Assembly: GCF_014193255.1 (NCBI RefSeq)
Contig: NZ_JACHZB010000003.1
Location: 434,001 to 498,000 of the forward strand
Reading direction: 5' to 3'
From: Rhizobium sp. BK196
GTDB taxonomy: Bacteria; Pseudomonadota; Alphaproteobacteria; Rhizobiales; Rhizobiaceae
Length of the DNA stretch: 64,000 nucleotides
Shown here: piece after piece, positions 53,553 to 61,895 of the stretch
How positions within the stretch are numbered: the stretch's first letter is position 1
Layout of the letters: the number at the start of each line of letters is the position of its first letter
Program-made: the position numbers and the translations under genes
The notes under the pieces: generated by a model
The model's database searches: none
What the model saw: only the letters and a program-made list of their open reading frames with translations
What the model was told of the DNA's origin: nothing

Positions 53553-53903
53553 ATGAAATATCTTTGCCAGGTCTGGTTCGACGGCACGGCGCTGTCGGCC
53601 ATGTCTCCGGAAGAGAAGAACAAGCTCGATCGGGATTCGCTTGCCTATGACCGCGATCTTGCCGAGAGCGGTCACATGATCGTTGCCCAGGCGCTGCAGT
53701 CGCCGCAATCAGCGGTCACGGTCAGGGTGCGCAGCGGCGAGATGTCGGTCACCGACGGCCCCTTCATCGAGACGAAGGAAGCGCTCGGCGGCTTCATCCT
53801 GATCGACGCCAAGGACCTCAATGATGCGATCCGTATTGCCGCCGGCATTCCGCTGGCAAAGCTCGGCGCGATCGAGGTTCGCCCTATCCACGAATTCGGC
53901 TGA
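53553..53903 (+). CDS. YCII-related (DGPF-type) protein 1
   Basis: A 116-residue YCII/DGPF-family protein. The family motif TDGPFIETKEALGGFILIDAKDLNDA is clear, after a beta strand MKYLCQVWF. DGPF proteins are ferredoxin-like small proteins found next to ECF sigma factors of the ECF42 type; enzymatic activity is unproven. First of three tandem paralogues (gaps of 12 and 2 bp) that lead into the sigma-factor gene, so the four genes form one operon. Confidence 0.9.
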   Translation: MKYLCQVWFDGTALSAMSPEEKNKLDRDSLAYDRDLAESGHMIVAQALQSPQSAVTVRVRSGEMSVTDGPFIETKEALGGFILIDAKDLNDAIRIAAGIPLAKLGAIEVRPIHEFG

Positions 53904-53915
53904 GGAGGTCATATC

Positions 53916-54275
53916 ATGAAGTTTCTGGGTCAGATCTGGTTCGATACCGAGAAGAGCAAACGCGTCCCCCGCGAGGAGTGGGATGCACTCACGCAGGAAT
54001 GCATCGTCAGCGATGATCACTGGCGCGCCAGTGGCCATATGCTGAGCGCGCTGGCGCTTTACGAGCCGGAACAGGCAGTGACGCTCAGGATTCGCAACGG
54101 CACCGTTGTCGCGACAGACGGTCCCTTCGCCGAAATCAAGGAGCATCTCGGCGGCTTCGTGGTGATCGAGGCCGAGGATATGGCGGAAGCACAGTCGATC
54201 ATTTCCACCTTCCCGATCCTCAAATATGCATCGGTCGAAATCCGGCCGGCCTATTCAATAAGGGATGGGAGATAG
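53916..54275 (+). CDS. YCII-related (DGPF-type) protein 2
   Basis: A 119-residue paralogue of the preceding protein, with TDGPFAEIKEHLGGFVVIEAEDMAEA as the family block and an N-terminal MKFLGQIWFDTE strand. It contains a Trp/His/Cys-rich segment (ECIVSDDHWRASGH) that may bind a ligand or metal. It lies 12 bp after copy 1 and 2 bp before copy 3, with a GAGGAGG ribosome-binding site. Confidence 0.88.
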   Translation: MKFLGQIWFDTEKSKRVPREEWDALTQECIVSDDHWRASGHMLSALALYEPEQAVTLRIRNGTVVATDGPFAEIKEHLGGFVVIEAEDMAEAQSIISTFPILKYASVEIRPAYSIRDGR

Positions 54276-54277
54276 CC

Positions 54278-54637
54278 ATGCGCTTCGTCTGCCTCATCTA
54301 TAATTCCGCCGATGTGGACGGCACGCTCACGCAGGCCGAAGGCGATGAACTTGTGAGGGCGCATTTCCACTATGACGAGGAGCTTGAGCGCGAGGGCATC
54401 ATGATTCACTCCGATGCATTGGAAGGTCCGGACAGTGCCTCGGTGCTGAGAGTGCGCCAAGGCATTCTGTCTTCGACCGATGGCCCCTATGTCGAGACGA
54501 AGGAACATCTGGCCGGTATCTACATCATCGAGGCGGCCGATCTCCAACAGGCGCGCAAAGTCGTCGCGGGCATTCCAAGCGTCCGGGTCGGGTCGATCGA
54601 ATTGCGGCCGGTAAGAACGCTCACCCTGCCGCAGTGA
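54278..54637 (+). CDS. YCII-related (DGPF-type) protein 3
   Basis: A 119-residue third paralogue with STDGPYVETKEHLAGIYIIEAADLQQA. It begins MRFVCLIYNSADV and ends RPVRTLTLPQ. Two bases separate it from copy 2 and ten bases from the sigma-factor gene. The three copies share the domain but differ widely in sequence, so duplication is old. Confidence 0.88.
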   Translation: MRFVCLIYNSADVDGTLTQAEGDELVRAHFHYDEELEREGIMIHSDALEGPDSASVLRVRQGILSSTDGPYVETKEHLAGIYIIEAADLQQARKVVAGIPSVRVGSIELRPVRTLTLPQ

Positions 54638-54647
54638 GGGCTGGCCG

Positions 54648-55883
54648 TTGGAACAGGTGATCGAAGATATCTACCGGCAGCATTCGCGCCGGATATTGGC
54701 AACGCTGATCCGCCTGCTCGGCGATTTCGACCGGGCGGAGGAAGCGCTGCACGACGCCTTTGCGGCGGCTGCGCGGACATGGCCGGTCGATGGCATGCCA
54801 AACAACCCGGTCGCCTGGCTGGTGTCAACCGGCCGCTTCAAGACGATCGATCATCTCAGGCGGCGGGCGCGCTTCAATGCCTCGCTGCAGCATATCGAGG
54901 ACGGGCTTTATCCTGGTGGCACGGAAACGGAGATCGGCGACATGGAACCGATCGAGGACGACATGCTGCGGCTGATCTTCATCTGCTGCCACCCGGCGCT
55001 TCCGGCGGACGCGCAGACCGCCATGGCGCTGCGTGAGGTCTGCGGGCTGACGACCGAAGAGATCGCGCGCGCTTTCCTCGTGCCGGCGCCGACCGTCGCA
55101 CAGCGCATCGTGCGCGCCAAGAACCGGATCAAGACCGAGAAAATCCCTTATGAAGTGCCTGTCGGGGCGGAGCTGCCGGAGCGGCTCGACCGGGTGCTGC
55201 ATGTGATCTACCTCGTCTTCAACGAGGGCTATTCGGCATCCTCGGGCAACACGATCGTGCGCGCCGACCTGACGGCCGAGGCAATCCGGCTGGCGCGGCT
55301 ACTGGCAACCCTGCTGCCGCATCCGGATGTCGCAGGTCTGCTGTCCCTATTGCTCCTGCAGGAGTCGCGCCGCGCTGCCCGGCAGGATGTCGATGGCGCA
55401 TTGGTGTTGCTTGCCGATCAGGATCGCTCACGCTGGGATCGAAGCAAGATTTCAGAGGGGCTTTCGCTGCTCGCAAGCGCCATGCGCGCGCCTGAGATCG
55501 GCATCTATACGGTCCAGGCGGCCATCGCGGCGGAGCACGCGAAGACCAGCAGATCAGAGGAAACGGACTGGCGGCGCATCGCCTTCTATTACGACCTGCT
55601 GATTGCCGCCCATCCCTCTGATATCGCCGAGCTCAACCGCGCTGTGGCGATCGCCATGTCCGAAGGGCCGAAAAAAGGACTGGAGCTCGTCGATGCCATC
55701 ATCGGCAAGGGGGAACTGACGACCTATCACCTCGCGCATTCGGCGCGGGCAGATTTTCTGCGGCGGCTCGGACGACGCGACGAAGCGATCGAAGCTTACG
55801 AGACGGCGCTGAGCTTCTGTCGGCAGGAACCCGAGCGGGTTTTTCTGCTCAGGCGTATCGAAGAGCTCGTGGCTTCCTTATGA
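54648..55883 (+). CDS. ECF sigma factor linked to DGPF proteins (ECF42-like)
   Basis: A 411-residue extracytoplasmic-function-type sigma factor. Region 2 (IEDIYRQHSRRILATLIRLLGDFDRAEEALHDAFAAAARTW) and region 4 (LREVCGLTTEEIARAFLVPAPTVAQRIVRAKNRI) are followed by a ~220-residue C-terminal TPR-like extension. This is the architecture of the ECF42 group, which has no anti-sigma factor and is encoded with DGPF proteins. The start is a TTG at 54648 close behind the third YCII gene. The signal it responds to is unknown. Confidence 0.9.
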   Translation: MEQVIEDIYRQHSRRILATLIRLLGDFDRAEEALHDAFAAAARTWPVDGMPNNPVAWLVSTGRFKTIDHLRRRARFNASLQHIEDGLYPGGTETEIGDMEPIEDDMLRLIFICCHPALPADAQTAMALREVCGLTTEEIARAFLVPAPTVAQRIVRAKNRIKTEKIPYEVPVGAELPERLDRVLHVIYLVFNEGYSASSGNTIVRADLTAEAIRLARLLATLLPHPDVAGLLSLLLLQESRRAARQDVDGALVLLADQDRSRWDRSKISEGLSLLASAMRAPEIGIYTVQAAIAAEHAKTSRSEETDWRRIAFYYDLLIAAHPSDIAELNRAVAIAMSEGPKKGLELVDAIIGKGELTTYHLAHSARADFLRRLGRRDEAIEAYETALSFCRQEPERVFLLRRIEELVASL

Positions 55884-58262
55884 CGAACGCGTGCGCCGCG
55901 GCCGCGCCCTGCCCGCCCGGCCTCTGCCTGATGATGTTCCGGAGCGTGCCGGCTCCAGATCAGCGGGGTCGAGGGTGATCGCCGGTGTGGCTGCCCGACC
56001 GGCGCAAATATCGGCGGTGCGAAGCTGATCGCCGAAATCGAGCTTCGTCAATGCCTCGATCTCCTCGACGCTCGACAGGAATTCGGAAACGCGCGCCAGT
56101 TCTTCCTCATCGCCAAAGGCTTCCGGTCCGAGGGCTTCGGCGGAGATCGCCTCCGGCATGATCTGCAGAACCGGCTTCTGATCGGCAAGCAGAGCGATCG
56201 CGCGCAAGCTGTCGCGATCGCTCCAGACGGCGATCTTCCAGAAGCGCAGCGGCACCTTGCTGGCGAAGCGATATGGCGGATCGGCTTCGTCGAAGACCGG
56301 ACCGGCAAATACGCTCACACGCTGCTTCATGGTCACGGCGTTTCGCAGCACATATGTTTCCACGGCCCTCCAGCGCAGCTTGCCCTTGGAACCTGGCCGG
56401 TCGAGCGCGCTGCCCTGATTGAAGAAGCCAACCTGCGGAGCTGCATTCGTATAGAAGAACGTGTCGCGTTCCGCGGCCAACGCTTCTGTCTCCGAACCCC
56501 ATGCCGGGTCGCCGCGCAGAACGATATGTCCTTTCTGGAAGATGCGCGCCGTGCGCTCCGGCGATTTCGTATCGAGAAAGCCCTTCACGATCTGCTTCTC
56601 GTAGAATGGGCGGTTCATCTGTTCCTCAAGCAGGACGCGACGGTCCGGGCGGAAGTCGTCGCTTGCCTCTGCGCCATCCGCGCCGATGGATTCGACGCCA
56701 AGATCCTTCAGCGAAGGCTCGTCGATGACGGTCTTGTCCTCGCGATTGATCGCCTTGATGCGTCCGCCATCGATATTGACGGCAGTGAAACCGCAGAGAC
56801 GACGGTCGGCATTCATGACGATAGAGAAATGGTGATAGGGCAGTTCGTTCGGATCGCCGCCAGCCGGCGGGATCTGGTTCTTGGCGGGGCGCCATCCCGT
56901 GCCGCTGAAATCGGGGAGCGGAATGCTGTGTCCCGGGACGAAGCCCGGCTCGTAGCCACCGCGATCGCTGAAATCCTCCGTCTCCCAGCTGGCGGCTTCG
57001 GCCGCACCACCCGTCAAAGGACCAGTCTTCAGGCGAGGTTGGCCGCCACCCGTCCGCTCCACGACAGGCGGGGCGGCCAGCGGCGCACGCACGCTGATTT
57101 CGATCGGAAAGGTCCAGGTTACCGAGCCGTCCGGATTGTGTCGTGGATTGGGTGCTTCCGGCTTTGGGATGGAACCCGCCTGCGGACCCTCCGGGATCCT
57201 CTCTTCCGTCAACTTCAGCGGCGCACCTATCGCATTGGTTTCCGGGCGCCGCGCACTGTCCCATGCAGCGAGCGCGCGGCGCACAGCCTCTGCTGCGGCG
57301 CCGGCAAGCCTTGCTTCGCGCAAATACCTGACGATGGCGCTGATGCGAATGCCTTCGTTGATCTCGCGCGCCAACGGCTTGCCATCTGTGCCCATCACCT
57401 CCAGCCAGGGGCCACCCCAGTGATGAAGGGCGATCGGCTCCCATTCATTGTTGAAGACCGGCGAACCGGAAGAGCCCTGTTCGGTATCGGCGACATAATG
57501 CAGAACCTGCTGGGTCTCGTCGCGGGCGACGAGATGGTTCTCGCGCAGCACCAGTTCCTTGAACCGCCCATCGGGATGCTGGATGACGTTGGCGATCTCC
57601 CCGAGCATATGCTTGTCGCTGGCATCGGAGAGCGGAATGAAGCCGAACTCTTCGAGGCGGCGGGTGCCTGATCGTCGTTCGCCGATGCCGATCAGCGTAA
57701 AATCCAACCCCTCGATACCGTCGGTCACGAAACAAAGCGCGGGATCGAACAGGAAAGACGTCGGATTGCGCGCCCGGCCGGCAACGTCATACTCGTAATC
57801 GAACTGAATCTGAAACTTGCCGGAAGCGGCGGCCGATTCAATCACATGATGATTGGTCAGCAGAAGGTTGGGCGCGACCAGAAAGCCGGTTCCCTGCGGT
57901 CCTTCGTTCAGGAAGGCGATACGGCCGACCGCATCAGCGGCCCGGCGGCCCCGCTCCAGAAAGGAAACGCCGACGAAATCGAGCGTCGATCCAAGAATGG
58001 CTTCCGGCCCCGGCATTTTTTCGGCGCGAACACCCTTATCCCTGGCGATCATGTCGATCGCCGACGATATCAATCCCGCTTCTTCGCGGCTGAGACCGGC
58101 CTTGACCTGCAGTCTGTCGATGCGCCTCGTCGTCTGGGTCTCGGCTGCAAGCGGGTTGCCCTCGGCGATCTGCGTCAGCGAACGCTCGATCTCCGGCTTC
58201 ATCCGTCGCAGGCGGCTGCGGACGACATTCTCAACTTCTCCGAAAGTCCGCAGATCCACCAT
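55878..58262 (-). CDS. Trypsin-like protease fused to DNA/RNA non-specific endonuclease
   Basis: A 794-residue multidomain protein with no signal peptide. A helical N terminus (1-80) precedes a chymotrypsin-fold protease domain with a complete triad: His139 (LTNHHV), Asp187 (GLDFTL), Ser267 (GSSGSPV). After a linker, residues ~475-720 form a NUC (NucA-type) endonuclease: YHHFSIVMNADRRLCGFTAVNIDGG, the catalytic KGHIVLRGDPAWG (His579) and TNAAPQVGFFNQG. The tail is Arg-rich. The usual DRGH is FQKGH here. The combination suggests proteolytic activation or degradation coupled to nucleic-acid cleavage, possibly in defence or cell killing. It is convergent with the sigma-factor gene, overlapping its end by 6 bp. 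Confidence 0.85.
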   Translation of the reverse strand: MVDLRTFGEVENVVRSRLRRMKPEIERSLTQIAEGNPLAAETQTTRRIDRLQVKAGLSREEAGLISSAIDMIARDKGVRAEKMPGPEAILGSTLDFVGVSFLERGRRAADAVGRIAFLNEGPQGTGFLVAPNLLLTNHHVIESAAASGKFQIQFDYEYDVAGRARNPTSFLFDPALCFVTDGIEGLDFTLIGIGERRSGTRRLEEFGFIPLSDASDKHMLGEIANVIQHPDGRFKELVLRENHLVARDETQQVLHYVADTEQGSSGSPVFNNEWEPIALHHWGGPWLEVMGTDGKPLAREINEGIRISAIVRYLREARLAGAAAEAVRRALAAWDSARRPETNAIGAPLKLTEERIPEGPQAGSIPKPEAPNPRHNPDGSVTWTFPIEISVRAPLAAPPVVERTGGGQPRLKTGPLTGGAAEAASWETEDFSDRGGYEPGFVPGHSIPLPDFSGTGWRPAKNQIPPAGGDPNELPYHHFSIVMNADRRLCGFTAVNIDGGRIKAINREDKTVIDEPSLKDLGVESIGADGAEASDDFRPDRRVLLEEQMNRPFYEKQIVKGFLDTKSPERTARIFQKGHIVLRGDPAWGSETEALAAERDTFFYTNAAPQVGFFNQGSALDRPGSKGKLRWRAVETYVLRNAVTMKQRVSVFAGPVFDEADPPYRFASKVPLRFWKIAVWSDRDSLRAIALLADQKPVLQIMPEAISAEALGPEAFGDEEELARVSEFLSSVEEIEALTKLDFGDQLRTADICAGRAATPAITLDPADLEPARSGTSSGRGRAGRARPRRTRSS

Positions 58263-58351
58263 GAAGCCCCTCCCTCGTCATGGAATTCCAGCGAAATCAG
58301 AAACTATCGCAATCTCACGTTGTTAATATGACAGAATTTGCGGAGATGTCG

Positions 58352-59311
58352 TCAGGCTTTTCGGCGGCCGAGCGGAAGCGAGATGGCGGTCCCGGTCAGG
58401 GCCGAGACTATGATGAGCAGATGTGCGTTGACGCTTGCCTGGGCCAGCGCATCCAGCGCCATGCGTTCGCTCGATGCGCCGAAGGCGACCGCACCGGCGG
58501 TGATACCGGCGGGATAGGTGCCGACGCCACCGGGCGCGTGGACCGGAAGGACGGAGGAAAGCTCACCGCCCAGCGCGCCCCCAAAACTTGCGGCCATCGG
58601 CATGACACCCATCAGACCGAGTGCCCAGGCGAGCACCAGCACCTTCACCAGCCAGTTGACGATTGTCATCGCCCAGGCGCGGCTGAAGGCAACGGCATCG
58701 AAAGGCAGCCCATTCTCGATTTCGTGAAGCAGCACCTGCGCCTTGCGCGGCAGAAGTTTCGCACCGAGGCGCAGCAGCGGCTTGCGGGCAGCGAAGGCAA
58801 GGACCGGCAGGAAGAGGAATATGACCCAGACGAGCCAGGCAAGCGCGGCATTGGAGGCGGCCACAGCAAAGCCGAGGCCGGCGGCAGCGAGCAGCGCATG
58901 CAGGTCCAGCAGCCGCATGACCAGCAAGGCGGAAGTGCCGCGCGTCAGGGGAATGCCGAATTCCGTGCGCATCAGCACCGGAAAGCTGGTCTCGCCGGCG
59001 CGGAAGGGCAGCATGATGTTCAGAAGGTTGTGGATCTGGGTGACGCGGAAGAGCGTTGCAAAACGGCCCGCCGTCTCCCGTGGAAAATAATCGTAGATGC
59101 GCCATGTACGCAGGAAATAGGTGCTGGTCAGGAGTATCAGTGCGCCGATGACCGGACGCGGGCCGACAGCGGCCCATTGTTCCAGTATGACCGGCCAGCC
59201 CCAGAACCATTCGATGAAAAACGCATAGGCTGCGACGATTGCGACCGTCAGAAGGCTCATGCGATTGCGCAGAAACCAGGATTGCCCGCTTTCAACACTC
59301 GGGGTCTTCAT
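58352..59311 (-). CDS. Lysylphosphatidylglycerol-synthase-like transmembrane protein (UPF0104)
   Basis: A 319-residue polytopic membrane protein of the LPG_synthase_TM/UPF0104 group (about eight helices). Key blocks are RVTQIHNLLNIMLPFRAGETSFPVLMRTEFG and SSVLPVHAPGGVGTYPAGITAGAVAFG. The catalytic GNAT-like domain of MprF is absent, so it is a flippase-like or accessory membrane protein. It is divergent from a GT2/GT39 pair with 80 bp between, suggesting a joint role in lipid or glycan modification of the envelope. Confidence 0.85.
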   Translation of the reverse strand: MKTPSVESGQSWFLRNRMSLLTVAIVAAYAFFIEWFWGWPVILEQWAAVGPRPVIGALILLTSTYFLRTWRIYDYFPRETAGRFATLFRVTQIHNLLNIMLPFRAGETSFPVLMRTEFGIPLTRGTSALLVMRLLDLHALLAAAGLGFAVAASNAALAWLVWVIFLFLPVLAFAARKPLLRLGAKLLPRKAQVLLHEIENGLPFDAVAFSRAWAMTIVNWLVKVLVLAWALGLMGVMPMAASFGGALGGELSSVLPVHAPGGVGTYPAGITAGAVAFGASSERMALDALAQASVNAHLLIIVSALTGTAISLPLGRRKA

Positions 59312-59391
59312 GTATCAGGCTTCCTAAGTTTGGCTGCGGCGGCTGGTTTTCATCGGTCTTCCATTGCCGCGCCTTTTAGGAGAAATGAAAG

Positions 59392-60402
59392 TTGCAGACA
59401 ACGGTAGAGTCCATTCGCGGTGCGAATGATCAGGTACAACCGCTCGAACTATCGCTGGTCGTTCCTGTCTTCAACGAAGAAGACAGCATCGGCCCGCTCG
59501 TCGAGCGTATAGCCGCGGCCATGACCGATTATCCGCATCGCTGGGAACTGATCCTCGTCGACGACGGCAGCACGGACGCAACGCTCGTCAATGCCCGCAA
59601 GTTCGTCAACCGCGAAGGGCTGGCGCTGCGCATCGTCGAGCTGCAGCGCAATTTCGGCCAGACCGCCGCCATGCAGGCCGGCATCGATACCGCGCAGGGA
59701 CGGCTGATCGCCACCATGGACGGCGACCTGCAGAACGATCCGAAGGATATCCCTTCGATGGTCTCCGAACTGGAACGGCGCGAACTCGACCTGCTCGTCG
59801 GCTGGCGCAAGAACCGCCAGGACGGGCTGCTGCTGCGCAAAATCCCCTCCTGGTGCGCGAACTACCTCATCGGCCGCATCACCGGTGTGAAGCTGCATGA
59901 TTATGGCTGCAGCCTGAAGATCTACCGCGCCTCGATCATCAAACAGGTTAAGCTGATGGGCGAAATGCACCGCTTCATCCCAGCCTGGGTTGCCGGAGTG
60001 GTGCCGAGCTCGCGCATCGGCGAAATGGCCGTCACCCATCATGCGCGGCAGCACGGCACCTCGAAATACGGCATCTCACGCACCTTCCGCGTGATCCTCG
60101 ACCTGCTGTCTGTGATGTTCTTCATGCGCTACAAGGCGCGTCCGGGCCATTTCTTCGGCTCGCTCGGCCTTGGCCTCGGCGGCCTCGCAGCGCTGATCCT
60201 CCTCTATCTCGGCTTCGACAAGTTCATCATGGGCAACGATATCGGCACACGACCGATGCTGATGGTCGGCGTCGTGCTGCTCTTGTCCTCGGTGCAGATG
60301 ATCACCACCGGCATTCTGTCTGAAATGATCGCCCGGACCTATTACCGCGACGATGCCTCGCCGAATTACATCGTGCGCCAGATCTTCTCCCGAGAAAGCT
60401 GA
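59392..60402 (+). CDS. Family 2 glycosyltransferase (polyprenyl-phosphate sugar type)
   Basis: A 336-residue GT2 enzyme of the DPM1/ArnC type that loads a sugar onto a polyprenyl phosphate. LSLVVPVFNEEDSIGPLVERI begins the GT-A fold, ILVDDGSTD and MDGDLQNDP supply the nucleotide/metal-binding acidic residues. Two C-terminal membrane helices (about 250-272 and 285-307) anchor it. A TTG start at 59392 has AGGAG at proper spacing; the nearby ATG at 59385 is in another frame and soon stops. It is followed two bases later by the GT39 gene that probably uses its product. Confidence 0.92.
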   Translation: MQTTVESIRGANDQVQPLELSLVVPVFNEEDSIGPLVERIAAAMTDYPHRWELILVDDGSTDATLVNARKFVNREGLALRIVELQRNFGQTAAMQAGIDTAQGRLIATMDGDLQNDPKDIPSMVSELERRELDLLVGWRKNRQDGLLLRKIPSWCANYLIGRITGVKLHDYGCSLKIYRASIIKQVKLMGEMHRFIPAWVAGVVPSSRIGEMAVTHHARQHGTSKYGISRTFRVILDLLSVMFFMRYKARPGHFFGSLGLGLGGLAALILLYLGFDKFIMGNDIGTRPMLMVGVVLLLSSVQMITTGILSEMIARTYYRDDASPNYIVRQIFSRES

Positions 60403-60404
60403 AC

Positions 60405-61895
60405 GTGAAGAGCCTTTTCAGCCGCCGGCCACATCTGATCCTGGCGGTACTCGGAGCCTATTTTCTGCTCCACCTGATCGTGCGGCTCAGCATTCCCAAT
60501 GCGCTGGAGCTCGACGAGGCGGAGCAGATGCTGCTCTCGCAATGGTTCGCTTTCGGCTATAATTCGCAGCCGCCCTTCTACAACTGGATGCAGTACGGCA
60601 TGACATCGCTCGTCGGTGTGTCGCTGTTTTCGCTGTCGTTCCTCAAATGCACCATGCTGTTCCTCTCCTACGTCTTCTACTGGCTGACGGCGCGGTTGAC
60701 ATTGAAGAACAGCAGCCTGGTGGTGGTGGCGACGCTCGGCCTGCTCACCGTGCCGCAGGTCGTCTTCGAGGCGCAGCGCGATCTGACGCATTCGGTGGCG
60801 ACGATCTTTGCCGGCTCGCTGTTCCTCTACGGCTTTTTCCGAACGCTGAAGACGCCCTCGGCAATCTCCTATGCCATCGTCGGCATCGCGACCGGCATCG
60901 GCATCATATCGAAGTATAATTTCGCGCTTCTCCCCGCCGCCGCTCTGGTCGCCGCCCTCGTCGACACCGATTTCCGCAAGCGGCTCTTCGACTGGCGGCT
61001 AATCCTGACAATCGTCTTGTCAATCGCGATCGTTCTGCCGCATGCGCTCTGGTTCCTGCAACATCTCGACCTTGCCGTCGATCGCACGCTGCACAAGATG
61101 ACCGGTGAAGAAGATGGCTTTTTGTCACAGGTAGCGACCGGCTTTTTCCGCTTCATCTCCGCGATGATCGGCATCGCCGGCCTCTCGGTCGTCATCTTTC
61201 TGGCGCTCTTTGCCAAATCGCTGCCGGCAATGTGGCGTGCGTCCAGCCACTGGACAAGAATTGCAGGTCGCATCCTGCTGATCGAGATCGGCGCCATTGC
61301 GCTGATGATCCTGCTTGCAGGCGTCGACAACGTCGCCGACCGATGGCTGACGCCGCTGTTCCTCATCCTGCCGCTCTATATCTGCATGAAGGCCGAAAGT
61401 GCCGAAGTCGATGCAGGGGCGCCGCTGCGCAAATCGATCGCTGTCGGTGGTGTCATCATGGGTGCAGTGCTGGCCGTGCTCGCCATGCGCGCCTATTATG
61501 GCCCGCTCTTCGGCAAGTATCAGCGGCTGAACATCCCGTACGCGAGCTTCGCCGAGACGATCCGGAAGGACATCGGCGGCGAGCCGGGGCTCATCGTCGG
61601 ATACGATCCGCATTTGGACGGCAATATGCGGCTGCAGATGCCCGGCACCCCGGTGCAGTCCTATTTCTATCCGGACTTCAAGCCGACGTTCCAGCTCGAT
61701 GCGAAACACCCCGTCGTTTTCGTCTGGCGAGATGACAAGGGCAAAACGCCCCCTGCCTGGCCAGATTACTATTTCAAGGACGTCATCGCGCAAAATGGCT
61801 TGAAGCAGCCGGAAATCCACGTCGTCAGCCTGCCCTATATCTACGGTCGGCCTGGCGACACCTATCAGTTCGCTTACGCCGTCGCCTATCCCTAG
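60405..61895 (+). CDS. Family 39/83 glycosyltransferase (ArnT-like membrane protein)
   Basis: A 496-residue polytopic glycosyltransferase of the PMT_2/ArnT type. The first periplasmic loop after helix 1 has the acidic motif ELDEAEQMLLSQWF, as in the family (catalytic Asp/Glu). About ten membrane helices follow and the C terminus is soluble. It transfers a sugar from a polyprenyl carrier to lipid A or another envelope glycan. The GTG start lies 2 bp after the GT2 stop, so the two genes are co-translated as a functional pair. Confidence 0.88.
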   Translation: MKSLFSRRPHLILAVLGAYFLLHLIVRLSIPNALELDEAEQMLLSQWFAFGYNSQPPFYNWMQYGMTSLVGVSLFSLSFLKCTMLFLSYVFYWLTARLTLKNSSLVVVATLGLLTVPQVVFEAQRDLTHSVATIFAGSLFLYGFFRTLKTPSAISYAIVGIATGIGIISKYNFALLPAAALVAALVDTDFRKRLFDWRLILTIVLSIAIVLPHALWFLQHLDLAVDRTLHKMTGEEDGFLSQVATGFFRFISAMIGIAGLSVVIFLALFAKSLPAMWRASSHWTRIAGRILLIEIGAIALMILLAGVDNVADRWLTPLFLILPLYICMKAESAEVDAGAPLRKSIAVGGVIMGAVLAVLAMRAYYGPLFGKYQRLNIPYASFAETIRKDIGGEPGLIVGYDPHLDGNMRLQMPGTPVQSYFYPDFKPTFQLDAKHPVVFVWRDDKGKTPPAWPDYYFKDVIAQNGLKQPEIHVVSLPYIYGRPGDTYQFAYAVAYP

